The notes below the pieces were generated by a model that had not been told where the DNA came from, made no database searches, and was given only the letters and a program-made list of their open reading frames with translations. The position numbers and the translations under genes were made by a program. A stretch of DNA of 64,000 bases, taken from Pontederia crassipes (Eukaryota; Streptophyta; Magnoliopsida; Commelinales; Pontederiaceae). Shown here piece after piece: positions 1-12,274 of this stretch. Within the stretch, counting starts at the first letter, position 1; each line of letters begins with the position of its first letter. Where the stretch lies: assembly GCA_030549335.1 (NCBI GenBank), contig CM060189.1, positions 32,263,001-32,327,000 on the forward strand, in the 5' to 3' direction.

Positions 1-615
1 GTTCTTTATGAATTTCAATTCATTATATGCTTAAAAGGATCTCAACAATATGTTTCTGCACATGCTTTTATTTAGATTTTACATGCCACATTGACTTATC
101 AAACAAAGGCGTGGGCAGGATGATTCAGACTCTTTGATAAAATGGTGACATGAAACCATGCTATGAAATGTGGAATTCATGCCTTCCTACTTATATGAGA
201 TATAGAAATCTCAAATATACACAATCTTCTTTCAAAGATAAATGCAATCATTATTAGGGTTAGCATAAAAGGTACAGATGGGTAGTTAGGGAGTTATAAA
301 CTGGAGAAAATGTTTTTTTTACAAACCTGTTCAATCTATATATCCACATTGTGGATGACAATTTTTTTCAACTTAGGTGGAATTACTGCTTTCAAAAGAA
401 TTTTAGTATTACTAATATGATTTGAAGTCTGCAATGTCCCTCTTTAAAAAATCTGCAGTGTTGATTATGAACATCTTGAAGTTTGACAATAGCTCTCTTG
501 TTATTTGGTGAAACAATGTTTATGAACTTGCATGTTCACGGACTCCCTTTTTTCATGTTAGTTATTTCTCATGTGTACAATTCTTCTGTTTTTTATATAT
601 TTTGCACATATGCAG
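1..615 (+). other. Intron of PECT1 (upstream exons lie outside the window)
   Basis: AT-rich sequence ending in a TGCAG acceptor at 611-615. The exon that follows begins inside the second cytidylyltransferase domain, so the catalytic first domain and the HxGH motif of the second domain must lie upstream of the window. I see no other gene here. Confidence 0.75.
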
Positions 616-3600
616 ATCCTACGTCTTGCTCGTGAACTTGGAGACTTCTTGCTTGTGGGAATATACACGGACCAAACAATCAGGTTATTTTTCTGTTCAT
701 TATGTTTGTTTGTTAACTTTTTTATTTATTTTCCTGCAAATAATTACGAAGTTTCACATTAAATTAGTGTATTTATCCTTTGTTTACATAAATTCTCTAG
801 ATAGGTCACAGAACTTACATTTCGTGTCATGAACAGTGACACACGAGGACCCCATCGCCCAATTATGAATCTTCATGAGAGAAGCTTGAGTGTTTTGGCT
901 TGTCGTTATGTAGATGAAGTTATCATTGGTGCTCCATGGGTAGTTTCAAAAGATATGGTAGGTAACCTCATCCAATTTAGATTATGTAAATGCTGCATTT
1001 GGACATATCAAATAGGAATATTTGAGTTATCTTTTTATTCAAAACATGATAATCAAATCAAGCTAGACAATTTCCCCTTTGTTGTTTTGAATGATATTGA
1101 AGGACACAAAAGAAAATTGATGTGTTATGTTCCCCTTTCACTGCGAAGGCCTGGTCTACCTTTTGTGAGGTAGATTCCAAATGGATTTGCAGCTGGAAAC
1201 TTCATTACCTAGTTGTTCAATGCGAATCAGTTCTTCTGCATGTTTTCAGTCATTTTTTACGCTTCGCATCAAGTTGAGTCTGTCTTAATTAGTATGTCAA
1301 TTCCAAATGCATCTGTCTTTTAATTAATTGACACCTTTAAAGTGTTTCTTGAAATTTCCTCAATTTCATTTTCTTTGAGGTAAACTATTGTGCCGATTTA
1401 ATCAATAACTTTTGAGGCTAAATGTGTCACATGTCATGTGGAAATGATGTGACATTGCCACATCATTATAGAAAAAAATTCCACTGGTCTTAGCTATACA
1501 CAACTATCACGTTGATACAGAAATTGATTCAACTGGACTTTAAATCATGCCTTTAGGATGCGTATATTTCACAGCAAGTAGATATTAAAACAGGTTCACT
1601 TATATGACAAGCATTTTCCTTTGTTCAAATGATAACTTCAAAGTAGGGTCATGCACATGCACTTACATAGGTTGTAAGACAACCTGTAGGACAACTAAGA
1701 AGAGAGAAAATAAAGAAACAAAAGCCAAAAGGTTGATAGCAGCAAAAAATGATTTGGTAAATAATATTATAATATGCGTTGTAAATAACTCCTAAAAGAA
1801 ATACATGTTATAGATAAAAAACATGGCATATATATATTTTGAGAAGAGACAAGCTATTGGGTAGTCATTCAATTTGTACTAAAGATCGAGTAGTACAAGT
1901 GTGCTTCCCATATCTATTTGGTGGTTACTGTGTGGGGGATTAATAATATATTTTTGTGGGTATCCATACCCTATGCATTTTTTTGTTTGCTCTCTCATAT
2001 ATTTCAAGATTTCAGTTTCCCTAATACAAGTTGGCTTAGTGCATTCCTATGTTCCTTTTGTTTTCATATTAAAAAATAAGAGATAATTTTGTAGAACACT
2101 TTTCTCCTTATGTTACTTGCTAAACAATGGAACTCAAGTTTCATCTCGCTTACAATTATGTAAGCATATCCCCTCAAAAAATGCAAGCATAATAACTAAT
2201 ATTTCATTTGTATATAGGGAACCGTGGCTTGTAGAAAACTTACTTCATCATGCAAATCCTGTTATTTGGACATGGCAATTGGGGTTCAGAGTTTGAATAT
2301 TGTACATTTAGTCATATGGAAAATATTCAAAATCTTGTAGTTATTTTTTGTTAATTAAGATTACTTAATGACCGTACCACCTAACAGTCCCCTTGCCCCT
2401 AAAAAAAGGAAATTCACTTATACTTATTCAAGCAACATAAATAAAAACTCTAAAAAACTACCCTTGTTTTTTTTTCGAGGGGAAAAAGGATGAGCACCAA
2501 ATCAGAGTGTCATCCGCAAATATATATCACTATAAAATGGAAAATGTACAAGTGTAAGCTCTTAGAGTGAGTGCGGCAAAAAAAGGAGTGTACAACCACT
2601 AACCGAAACCCCACTCTCGAATAAGAAAAGAGCTATGGCATGGTATCAACCTGCAATTTCTCATAAAAAATAATCCAGTTGCGTTGGAGCAAGATGGACC
2701 ACGCACCGGCTAGGAAAGTCGCTAATGTAGTCCTCCAATGTTGTCTCTGACTGCCAAGGGCTCTGAGGGCCTGCTAAAATACCTCAGGTATAAGAAAAGA
2801 ACCACCGGTCAAGCTCAACCTCAACCAGACCTCTCCGGATACAATGCATCCGATGAATAGATGTGCGATGTCCTCATCTGCCTCTCCACATAGTACACAC
2901 GAAGTGTCATCGAAAGGAGCCCATCTTGCCTTGTATTGTCTGCTGAGGAGCATGCCATGATGCATAAGTCAAGCAAAAATCTTGAGTTTAAAGTGGCACC
3001 ATGATGCCCCAAATATATTTGAAATATGACCTGCGGGCGTCAAGAATCGAGCTGGTCGAAAGGAAACGGAAGTAGAGACTGTGGGCAGAAAATGTCTCAG
3101 AAAGCTAAACCCACACGTTGGCCCAGAATGGGTCCGACCCGAATGAAGCAATCCACTGATGAAGGTCCATGAGCTCTGAAAGAGCTTATATTAAAGTGGG
3201 GGCCCACGAGCCCACAGCTTCAGACCACACCTCCTATGCCGCGAGGGCCAATAGACGAGGAAATGATGCCACCAATGATCCCCACGGGAGACACTCGTGA
3301 TGCCAAAAGAAGAGCCTCGCCGGAGTCAAGAGAAGGAACCATATGAGGGCGGATCATTGGCGGGAAATGCATGATCACGAAATCATGCATTTGGTCCATT
3401 TTGATATAAAGGAATGCTGTATTTTGGACGGGAAAGATGCTTTATAAAAAAATATTATACACCAGGCATCCTTTTTAGTGAATTTTTGGAATGGACACTT
3501 GGTGATCATAAATGTGATGAATTTTTATATTGCATAGGTGATATATGTATACATGTGTATTTTCATTTCTATATAATGCATATGGATGATTACTAATCAT

Positions 3601-6600
3601 AATATTCTGATAAAAAATGAAAAGAGATCACGCTTTACATGGAACTTCAGTGTGGCAATTCAAACATTCCTTACTGTCGTATGTCATGCATGAGTTTAAC
3701 CACTAGAATGTTGCATGTTACTTTTTCTTGTTACAAGGGAGGCCCATGAGCCTAGCTAGAGTGAAGTATAGTAGAAATAAAAAGACATTGAAGGTTTCTC
3801 CAAGAAGATCATTTCGAAACCTCTGGTCTATGACAATAAAATAAATAATATTGTAGGCTTCATTACATAGCTATTGCAACAACAACAACAACAACAACAA
3901 CAAAGCCTTATCCCACTAGGTGGGGTCAGCTACATGGATCATACGACGTCATTCCGCTCTATTAGTAACCAAACCTTCTCTTATCACTGTACCCGAGCTG
4001 TACAGCGCGTTGCTTACGGGTAACGACCTAGCATTAACACAATATATTCGTTGATTCATGTTCATAAGATTCGACAGGATTTTATGCTGGCTGTCGGGGC
4101 CTAACACAACCCTCCTCTTTTATCCGGGCTTGGGACCGGCTATAAAATATAGGCGGAGTTATTACATAGCTATTGCATAAGATTTAAATAAACTGTGTCA
4201 ATTTTCTTAGTAGAAGCCAACAGGGTATACTGTAGTGTTGGACGATGCTAAAAGCATTAATACTAGGACTTTATCTTTTAACATTTGAAAGATACAAAGG
4301 AGTGGAGTTTTCCAGGCATAATGTTTTCCTCATATAAGAACTTGGCTTCATCCTACACTCTAGTTTTTCCTATCAGTGGTAGCAGAGGTGATGCCTATAA
4401 TCAGGTACCACTGTTGCCTTGGCTCTCGGCTATAGTATTATTTCTGGAACCACGCTTGGATTCCTTAACACCACATTGGCAGAGACCTCCCTTAAACTTG
4501 CAGCCTAGCCAAATCCCGAGGGGCCACTATGGCATCATATTGATTTGGGTCATAGGACGTGTCTAGAAGATGTTACCTCGGTCCTCAACTCACACTCTCA
4601 AATGAGCGAGTAGGGAAGCTACTTGCCCTCCTTGACAGGATATCTTGCTCCTACCCAAATAACTCTAGAAGTGATGGATGGATATGACCACTAGTCAATT
4701 CTTGGCATGATGGGTACAGAGGAGGCACACCTTAAGGGCATACTGCAGGCTGATTTGAAGGACCCACACACCTCTGGAAGTTAGAATCCTTACCTGGCAT
4801 ATATGGTGTGGTCGAGTTCTCATCATTGTCTACTACATGAGGTTGCCGCTCGACATCAACACGTGTATTATGGGCTAGAGGAGCATGATATCACCCACCT
4901 ATTTTTCATGTGTAACATTACACAAAGTTCTGGAGGCCGATTGGTTTGTCAACCTGTATACAGTCTCTCGAAGCATTTTGGGATTTGAATGGCCACTGAG
5001 CAACCCCATGACAGTTCTTTGGGCCATTTGGTTCCTGCACAACACCATTTTCAAGGGGTTAAATGTTTTGTCGAGAACATTTCACGTATCTACTTTTGTC
5101 TCGGGGATGGGTGGTCTTGCAGTTGCACCTTCCATAGTTGTTCTTTATTAACAAAATGCATGACTACCGCAATGGGCGTGTTAATCCTTTCTCCTGATGA
5201 AAAAAAATTACTTAAATCAAACGAGTGGGCAATCTTGTTGATCTATATAATTTGTTATCTTCTTTGACCTCCTTGTGATATGATACTCATTTGTCTTACT
5301 TGAGAAGAGTGTGTGGACTAAGAATATATGATCTTTCTGACAAGCGTGTGTGGGTTAAGGATATATGATCTTTCTGACAAGATGTCTGCTATCCTTTTTT
5401 TTCCTTGAAGAATGTTAAGGAAACAGTGAGGGGTTATAATTCACAACGTTCCATTAATTTGTTATGCTCATAATAAGTAACATTGATGTGTTTATATTTA
5501 TGATAATCTTTTAAAAGTTTGTTCATCAATTTTATAATTGGAGTTTGGTCACATTTAGAAGGATTATTTTATTATGGAGATTTGTCACTTTGAACATTAA
5601 ATAATAATTGTGTATAAGATTTTCACTCTTTTAATGGTAATAATGTATATCTTATTTTCATTTTCATAGTGGTCCATCATAGTTTTCAGCATCTATCAAC
5701 TTGCCTTCGTCATCTTATTCAGACATCTCTTTCTCAATATAATATTCACAGAATATTGCTATTCTTTTATTGATTTGACATGATTGTTTTCCATAAGATT
5801 TTGGTTGAAACATAAGATAAGTGAAGATTTAGTGTATGCTCAACTTTTTAGACTGATGTAATTTCTCATTCTTGTCTACAGATTACAACCTTCAATATTT
5901 CTTTAGTTGTTCATGGAACAATAGCTGAAAATATGGACTTTTTGAAGGTAAGCTTTTGAAGTTCTGTTATTCTAGGACTATGAGAGCGTGAATAATCAAT
6001 TTTTTTCTAGGGGAGTGAGCAATCAAATCTGAATAATTCATGTGTGAATGTGGCACTTTACAGGGTGAATCAAATCCATATGCTGTTCCAATAGCTATGG
6101 GTAGATATAAAAAATTGGAAAGCCCTCTAGATATCACAACTAGCACAATCATCAAGAGAATTGTTTCAAATCATGAAGCGTATCAGGTAATTGTTGATAC
6201 TCAAGAGCGCAAGCATCTTATTATGTCATTGAGACTAGTAAAATACAATTTGGGCTCAGTTTTGATTTTAAAAAATATATATATTTTTATTAAACTGTGA
6301 AAACTGTTTGGATAGTCTAGCTTAATGACAAGGTACCAATGATTAAAATAATCTTATGTTATGCTTTCTCAAAATAAAGTGTTATGCTTGCATGCAGTAG
6401 AAGCAGTTCCTCCTTTCCTCCATAGTTGTTTATGTCTAAAGACATGTCTTAGCTGTTTCCCTTTCTTTTTAATTATAACTGGAATAGGACTAGTAAAGTA
6501 TTTAACTGCCCTTCTGTAGGATTATACTTTATTTAGGTAGCTGATACACATCTCCTTTTTGCCGCTCTCTTCCCGATAGCCCACACCTGTATATGACTTT

Positions 6601-7486
6601 CATTTCATAGTTATGGTCATCCTTTTTCTCCTAAGAAAAAATCTTGGTGGTAAATGGGTGTCATTTGTTTTAGCAAATAAAAACCTGATATATGAATCTT
6701 AAAGCTAGATGAGGCTTTTCTCATCAATTCTGTGCACTCAAAGATTTTGTGAACTTTCTGCAAAGCACAATAGCCAATGTCTCATGGAAATATTATTGAA
6801 TTTACTATTTGATGGTCAATGTGCTAAATGTCAATTTGTCCAACAAACAAAGTTTGATCATTATGCATATAGCGCCTTTGTGATGTCCTCCAGGACTATT
6901 AGTAATGCATTCAAGGATGGAGAGTGTTGAAGGCTAACCTTCATTCCAAGGATATTTTGGATTCAAACTTAGGACTACTAGTTCTTTCGTCTTAACTTTT
7001 AACGCAGTCCGCTGACGAACCCAGTCCGTTCTCGATAGCTAGAGTTGGAAGTATGACCTTTTTTATTTTACGCTTTCTATCATCATCATCAGTGCAATAT
7101 TTTTATTCTTTTCTAGCTCTGAATCTCATAAAGCCATTAAGTTGGTCTGTAGTCCTGTAGTTTAGGCCATAATCTCTGTTTGAAACTAGTTCTTTGATTT
7201 TATCTCCATTCCTGTTGTTTGTCTATTCCACTGAAGTAATGTTGAGATCATGGTCATCATGTTTTACTCTGCCAATTATTAAAAACAAATAATCTTAATG
7301 ATGCACTGTAATTCTTGCAAAACAAGAAGAATGGACCATTATAAATTGCACTCGCATGGCGTTGGGAATAACCTTAGAATCCGAATCGGGCTTGATAACT
7401 CCTTTTTTCTGCAGAAGCGGAACGACAAGAAGGAAGCAAGCGAAAAGAAGTACTATGAAAGCAAAACTTATGTCTCAGGAGATTGA
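616..7486 (+). CDS. PECT1: Ethanolamine-phosphate cytidylyltransferase, last five exons (5' partial)
   Basis: Makes CDP-ethanolamine from CTP and phosphoethanolamine, the rate-setting step of phosphatidylethanolamine synthesis; the plant enzyme is reported on the mitochondrial outer surface. Exons by GT-AG sites and unbroken frame: 616-683, 837-957, 5882-5947, 6064-6186, 7415-7486; together 149 residues ending in TGA. Seen: RARELGDFLLVG-like start, RPIMNLHERSLSVLACRYVD, the SLVVHGT block, SPLDITTSTIIKRIVSNHEA, and the C-terminal end KKEASEKKYYESKTYVSGD. These match the second half of the C-terminal cytidylyltransferase-like domain of plant PECT1 in order and length. The exon 2/3 intron is 4.9 kb and carries LINE relics and a retroposon; every exon junction is still intact, so the gene looks functional. 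Inference: a single housekeeping gene. Confidence 0.95.
2466..3372 (-). pseudogene. LINE (non-LTR) relic with reverse-transcriptase zinc-binding domain
   Basis: On the minus strand the frame reads LKIFA-stop-LMHHGMLLSRQ, then CVLCGEADEDIAHLFIGC, then WSILLQRNW. This is the C..C...H...C zinc-binding domain (zf-RVT) that follows reverse transcriptase in plant L1-type LINEs. The stop at 2969-2971 is TGA at the position of a conserved Trp (TGG). A T-run at 2468-2475 on the plus strand would be the element's poly(A) tail. The 5' boundary near 3372 is a guess and no target duplication was found. It is 5'-truncated and non-coding, and lies antisense to PECT1. Confidence 0.7.
3862..4177 (-). mobile_element. 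Short retroposon with RTE-like (TTG)n tail and 17-bp target-site duplication
   Basis: The perfect direct repeat ATTACATAGCTATTGCA occurs at 3862-3878 and 4161-4177 and brackets a 282-bp body. On the minus strand the body starts AACTCCGCCTATATTTTATA and ends in (TTG)n, seen as (CAA)n on the plus strand at 3879-3905. The segment just before the tail (GTGGGATAAGGC) resembles 3' ends I associate with plant RTE-type LINEs. No tRNA-type A/B boxes are evident. It is best read as a short non-autonomous copy mobilised by an RTE LINE. Confidence 0.75.
4285..5170 (+). pseudogene. Second LINE relic, plus strand, frameshifted
   Basis: Fragments in shifting frames read LLHEVAARHQHVYYG, EEHDITHLFFMC and MTVLWAIWFL-NTIFKG, the order found in the zf-RVT region and C-terminus of plant LINEs (HLF..C, then W.IW..RN..IF). 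Several frameshifts and stops prevent expression. The start near 4285 is uncertain because only 4800-5150 is recognisable. It faces the relic at 2466-3372. Confidence 0.5.
6187..7414 (+). other. Last PECT1 intron (1.2 kb)
   Basis: Begins GTAATT after the exon ending HEAYQ and ends TTTTTTCTGCAG. It is AT-rich with no recognisable gene or mobile element. Confidence 0.75.
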
Positions 7487-9235
7487 CTGATCCTGATTCC
7501 TAGGAAATCAGTAAACTTCTTGGTGGCATTTTTGCTTTTCTAACTCCTTGTGAAAGTAGTGGTTCTGGATATGAGGTGATGCTTTTTCCGAAATTTGAAT
7601 TTTTTTGTAAGGTTTTTAGAAAAAGCAATTAGGCATTTGAAAAAGCGTGGAGGATACGAGGGGATATCGTGCTGACCGTCCGGATGGTGGTATATTGTTA
7701 GCTTCCCTGGCGTAGTTCGCCATTTGGGTCTCCTCTTTCGGTTCCGTCCCATTGCCAATTATATATTGTATAGCTGCTGTTTACAGCCTGGGTTTGTACT
7801 TGTAGAGGTATTTATTTCACATATGAAGATGTATTGCAACGCTAGTTGTTATATTTGTGACAATTAATATTCATGAGCAAAACCAGATTTGCCCCCTTTG
7901 GGACAACCTTAATAAAGGAGTTGAACGAGGTTACATTTTTTTTTTTTTTTTGCGAGTCTTCGGACAAGTTAGTAAAATCTTGATGTCTCGCCAATGGAAT
8001 GTGCTAGTTGCATATGATTGCGTGGGTCTTTCTAGTTTGTATTGCAAATGGAATGTGCTACCTTTTAAATTGTTGTAAACATCGTAACAAGTGCAATATT
8101 ATATAAGAGAGCTCTAGTTAGGGGTGAAAGTGGCTTCGGTCCTATGAAAATCATTTGTTATTTTTTGTATCGATTTTTTAAATCATAAAAATCGTCTTAC
8201 AATTATTTAGAAAAAGAAAAAATCATTCTATAGAAGTTTGGTTTTCTTGGATGATTTTTTAAATCTTTATTTTAATAAAAATATATAATAAATTAATATT
8301 AATATTAACATATTTAATTTTATAATTTTATATAGGATATAGTATTAGAATTATTAAATTAAAATTTTGATAGGAGCATATTAAATGATATAAGAAACTA
8401 TTATATCAATAATAAAAAGTTGATTACTTATAAATTAACTATATAAATAAAAATATTAATAAATGCAAAGATTGGCTGGGTCTTAATAGAGGCAGGGGTT
8501 AATTTCGCCTATTAAAAATTATCCTACATCGTATTCAGTCTCTTAATTTCTGATTTAATTTCTTTTCATGTGTAGGTTTTTCAGATCGATGGTTTTTTTC
8601 CTTTACGATCCTATTAGCATGCCAATTAAAATTTTCTGGGAAATAATTAATTTGATATTTATTAATGATGATTTTTTATTAAAAGATATTTGGCTAAAAG
8701 TTAATTTAATAATTAAAGTCATATTTTGGACCATTAAACTCCTGTGTTTGTTCTTCCAACTCTGCTGTTTGTTATCTTTAATTCAAATTTAAATAGGAGT
8801 AATCAAATACACCAACATCAAAAGTCAAAACATTATATATGGATTTAAAACATTTTAATTTATAGTTATAAACGCTTCTTTGTTTTAAATTCGAATTATA
8901 TTTTTTGCCATTCTTTAAGACATTTTTTGAATAATTATAATGTGTGTCAACAAAATTTCTAAACATTAAAATAATTTAAGTTCATCAATGGGCCAAATAT
9001 TTAAAATACAACAATCAAAACCGAGGCGGCTTTTTGGCACAAAAATATTTATCGTATATTCCAGAAAATCAACTGAGAGACATTTATCTATAACAGCTTG
9101 AGGTTAATCAATACAAAAATAGAATGAATCTAAACCTAAGAAGATGAACGTTATAACATTAAGCATTAAAATGATATAAGATACAATTTTAAAAATATTG
9201 AATAGGTTTGACGATATGATCAAATATCTGAATAG
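7487..9235 (+). other. PECT1 3' untranslated region and AT-rich intergenic DNA
   Basis: A candidate poly(A) signal AATAAA lies at 7911-7916, about 425 bases after the stop. Beyond about 8100 the sequence becomes very AT-rich and shows no gene. The short ORFs here have no recognisable content. Confidence 0.5.
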
Positions 9236-9308
9236 TGTAACACCTCGGGGAAAAAAAAAGAATGATTAAGCGGAAGACGAATGAACAATCGAGAATCCAA
9301 GCTCTTTT

Positions 9309-11866
9309 TGTAACGACCCAGATTTTTTTAGGTTTAATAAATAGATATTTTATTATTTTATTTTGAAGAAATATTGTTATTACTATATTTAATAATTCCG
9401 AAAATAAAAATAAAATAATTGAGAGGAGTTTGATTTGGGATGGGATTATTCAATTAATTTCGTAATTTATCTAATTAAATATTAGAATAAAATAGGGAGT
9501 GGTTAAAAGGATAAATTAGAGGATTTAATTTGATTGAGATTAGATAATATGGTTAGAGAATAATTAAAAATCTATAAACACTATAAATAAGAGCAGGGGG
9601 TACGAACGACTCCGTCTGCGTGATTTTCGGCTTCGTCTTCGGCGACCTCAGAGGACAAGGCTCGACGGGTACGTAGAGGGGATCCGTAGGTTTATTAGAT
9701 TATGTTAATTTTTGTAAAGCCTATTCAGATCGACTTTGTCAAAAAAAAAAAAAAATATATATATATATAATGTTACGGCCGAAGAGTTAGATTTCGGCCG
9801 TAATGAAATAGAAAAGGTAGAGAGAAGATGTCGGCCGTAATGAAATAGAAAAGGTAGAGAGAAGATGTCGGCCGTAATAGATGTCGGCGTCGACCGCAAC
9901 AGGTGATTTTTACGGTCGAGAATGAGCGTTTACGCCCGTAAAAGAAAAAAAAATATATAGTGTTACGGCCGAAGAGTTAGGTTTCGGCCGTAATAAAATA
10001 ATAGAGAGAGAGGAGAGTAGGGTTTTTACGGCCGAAGAGTTAGGGTTTTCGGCCGTAATGGAATTAAAAAGAAAAAAAAATTGGAGAGGAGGTTTTACGG
10101 CCGAGAAAAAAAAATAATGTTACGGCCGAAGAGTTAGGTTTCGGCCGTAATGAAATAATAGAGAGAGAGGAGAGTAGAGTTTTTTACGACCGAAGAGGTT
10201 TTCGGCCGTAATGGAATTAAAAAGAAAAAAAAATTGGAGAGGAGGTTTTACGGCCGAGAAGTTGGGAGAGAGAGAGAGAAGGAAGAGAGAGAAAAGGGGA
10301 GATAGATTGGCCGTAAAGAAAAAAAAATGTGTTACGGCCGAAGAACAGAGTTTTACGGCCGTAACGGATAGGCCGTAACGGGATGGCCGTAACGAAAAGG
10401 GAGTAAAAGTTGAAAGTCGTAATAGAATAGGGTGTAAAAGTTTATGGCAGTAATGAAATAGGGGGTAAAAATTTGGAGAGAGAATTTACGGCCGTAAAGA
10501 TCAGAGAAGATTGAGAGAGAAAGAAAAATGATGTTACGGCCGTAATGAACAGAGAATACCACCGAGAGTTATTATTTATTTTTGAGTAAATTTTAATTAC
10601 TGAGTATTATCGTTATTATTAATTAATTTGATGTATCAATGATATTGTTGGTGATTGATTTGTTTATACTATGATGAACTTTGATTTTGATTGTATTGTT
10701 GACCTACTTAGCTTGGAGTTCAGAATTTATCTCATTGATAATTTATTTAAAGATAGACATTTTATGTAAACAAGATAAAAGCCGAAAGCTACTGGGCCCA
10801 TGTTCACTGATTGCCACTAAGCCGGGACCAATTGAATTGAATTAAATTGAATGGGGCAGATAGTGTAAAAACTATGGCTGTCCTGTGTATGGTCACTCGT
10901 CCCCCACCATACACGAACCCATTGAATCGTATTGGGCTTGCCGTGGCACTGATCCCCCACTGGCCTGCATGAAAGTGGCATGGTGTCCCTTAATTGACCG
11001 AGCGCTCCCATTGAATTGGATAACTCCGAACATTGTAAATTGAATTGAATTAAATTAAAATCGAATCGAATTGAGTTGGATTGAAATCGAATTGAATAGA
11101 TCATGGTCATTTGGATATTGGCGTTGACTGGCATTGCCTCCGCCCATTGAATCGAATTGAATTGTAATTGACCAATGACCATTGATATTGAATTGAAAAT
11201 TGTTGAATTGAATAGTGTCATAGTGATCAGACATTTAATTGCTAAATCAATATTGATTGATCATCTGATCTTTTTATGATCCTTCCTATTGATTTATGAT
11301 TTTATTGTCCTATTGTTATATTGAATCATCGATCCAATTGATTAGGCAATTATTAATTGCCATTTCTATTGATTGGTCTTTTGACCATAACTTGATATAG
11401 TTGCTCATGTTGATAAATCGTTATATTGTAAATTGATTATTGTATTGATTGCTCAATTGACTCATCATTGATTATATCTTATTTTTTTATTGAGCATATT
11501 GATTGTTTAGTAGACCCTACGTACTGAGTATTTTTATACTCATGGATATTTCCCTGTACCTGGATCCGTGCAGGTGAAAGTACTTTGATAGAGGATGATC
11601 CTGCAGGTGGCTATGCTCGGTGATAGACAGATGTTGCACATGTTCTAGATTGAGTTGTCTAGTTTTTATCATTTCCGCATTTATTAGAATTGTGAACTTA
11701 TTAATATTTTAATTATTTTGAATATAATGGATTATTAGCTGTTATTATTGAAAAAGTCTTCCGCATTTATTGTTTATATTCCGCAAAAATGTTTTATAGA
11801 AAATTGAGTAGCGCCTTTGGGACGACTCTGAGCACGTGAAAGTCACGTGGGTCTCGGGGCGTTACA
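9309..11866 (+). repeat. 5' LTR of the young gypsy element (2558 bp)
   Basis: Starts TGTAACGACC and ends GGGGCGTTACA. A TATA box (TATAAATAA) lies at 9582-9590, so U3 is short (about 0.3 kb) and the R-U5 leader is over 2 kb. From 9773 to 10550 the leader carries many TTACGGCCG / CGGCCGTAA units in both orientations, with GA-rich tracts. From 10830 to 11470 it is rich in ATTGAATTG-like repeats. This copy carries an extra roughly 39-bp tandem unit near 9800-9870 that the 3' LTR lacks. Confidence 0.93.
9582..9590 (+). promoter_or_regulatory. TATA box of the 5' LTR
   Basis: TATAAATAA followed by a G-rich stretch; the same box recurs in the 3' LTR at 16930-16938. Transcription would be expected to start roughly 30 bases downstream. 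A donor-like GGGTACGT follows at 9669 (AG/GTACGT at 17015 in the 3' LTR). Confidence 0.55.
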
Positions 11867-11869
11867 GAA

Positions 11870-11880
11870 GGTATCAGAGC
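11870..11880 (+). other. Primer-binding site (initiator Met-tRNA)
   Basis: GGTATCAGAGC lies 3 bases after the LTR end. It matches 11 of 12 bases of the usual TGGTATCAGAGC complement of plant initiator tRNA-Met. Confidence 0.85.
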
Positions 11881-12274
11881 CTAAGGAGAGGCACTTCTTA
11901 GCTGTCTCTAATAGATAGAATTGAGTCCATGTGCAACTGTCACGAGCAACCACTGCAGCCATCCAGTAGGGTTAAGTAAGTATTGAATTGTGCTACGTAT
12001 TATTGAGCTCACACTTATGAATTTTATTGTTATTGTTGTGTGAGAACAGACTCCTCCTAAGATGGTATTTCCGAATTAGATACCACGAGCTCCCAGAAGT
12101 GGGTTACAGCGGGCCGGTCAGGAGGCCCAAGGTTCTCAACCTAATAATCAACGTGCCCTGAACCAAGAAATGAGTAGACAACAAGTACATGGCTTCCAAG
12201 TGGATCAGGCCCAGGCTAATGGGTACTGAGGGGAACAACTGAGACAGGGACTACTACAATCGGAGTTCCACTCC

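Larger units (their letters stand above)
958..5881 (+). other. 4.9-kb PECT1 intron enlarged by retroelements
   Basis: Donor GTAGGT at 958 and acceptor CTACAG at 5876-5881. It contains two LINE relics in opposite orientation, one retroposon with a target-site duplication, and a 37-bp tandem duplication at 5307-5380. The remainder (about 960-2465 and 5400-5880) is AT-rich and shows nothing recognisable. Confidence 0.8.

Noticed and set aside
3879-3905. (CAA)n run as a CRISPR-like or independent microsatellite
   Set aside because: It is the tail of a retroposon bounded by a 17-bp target duplication.
10817-11221. 134-codon minus-strand ORF, repeated at 18099-18503
   Set aside because: The two are identical only because they lie in the two LTRs; composition is ATTGAATTG repeats and no domain is visible.
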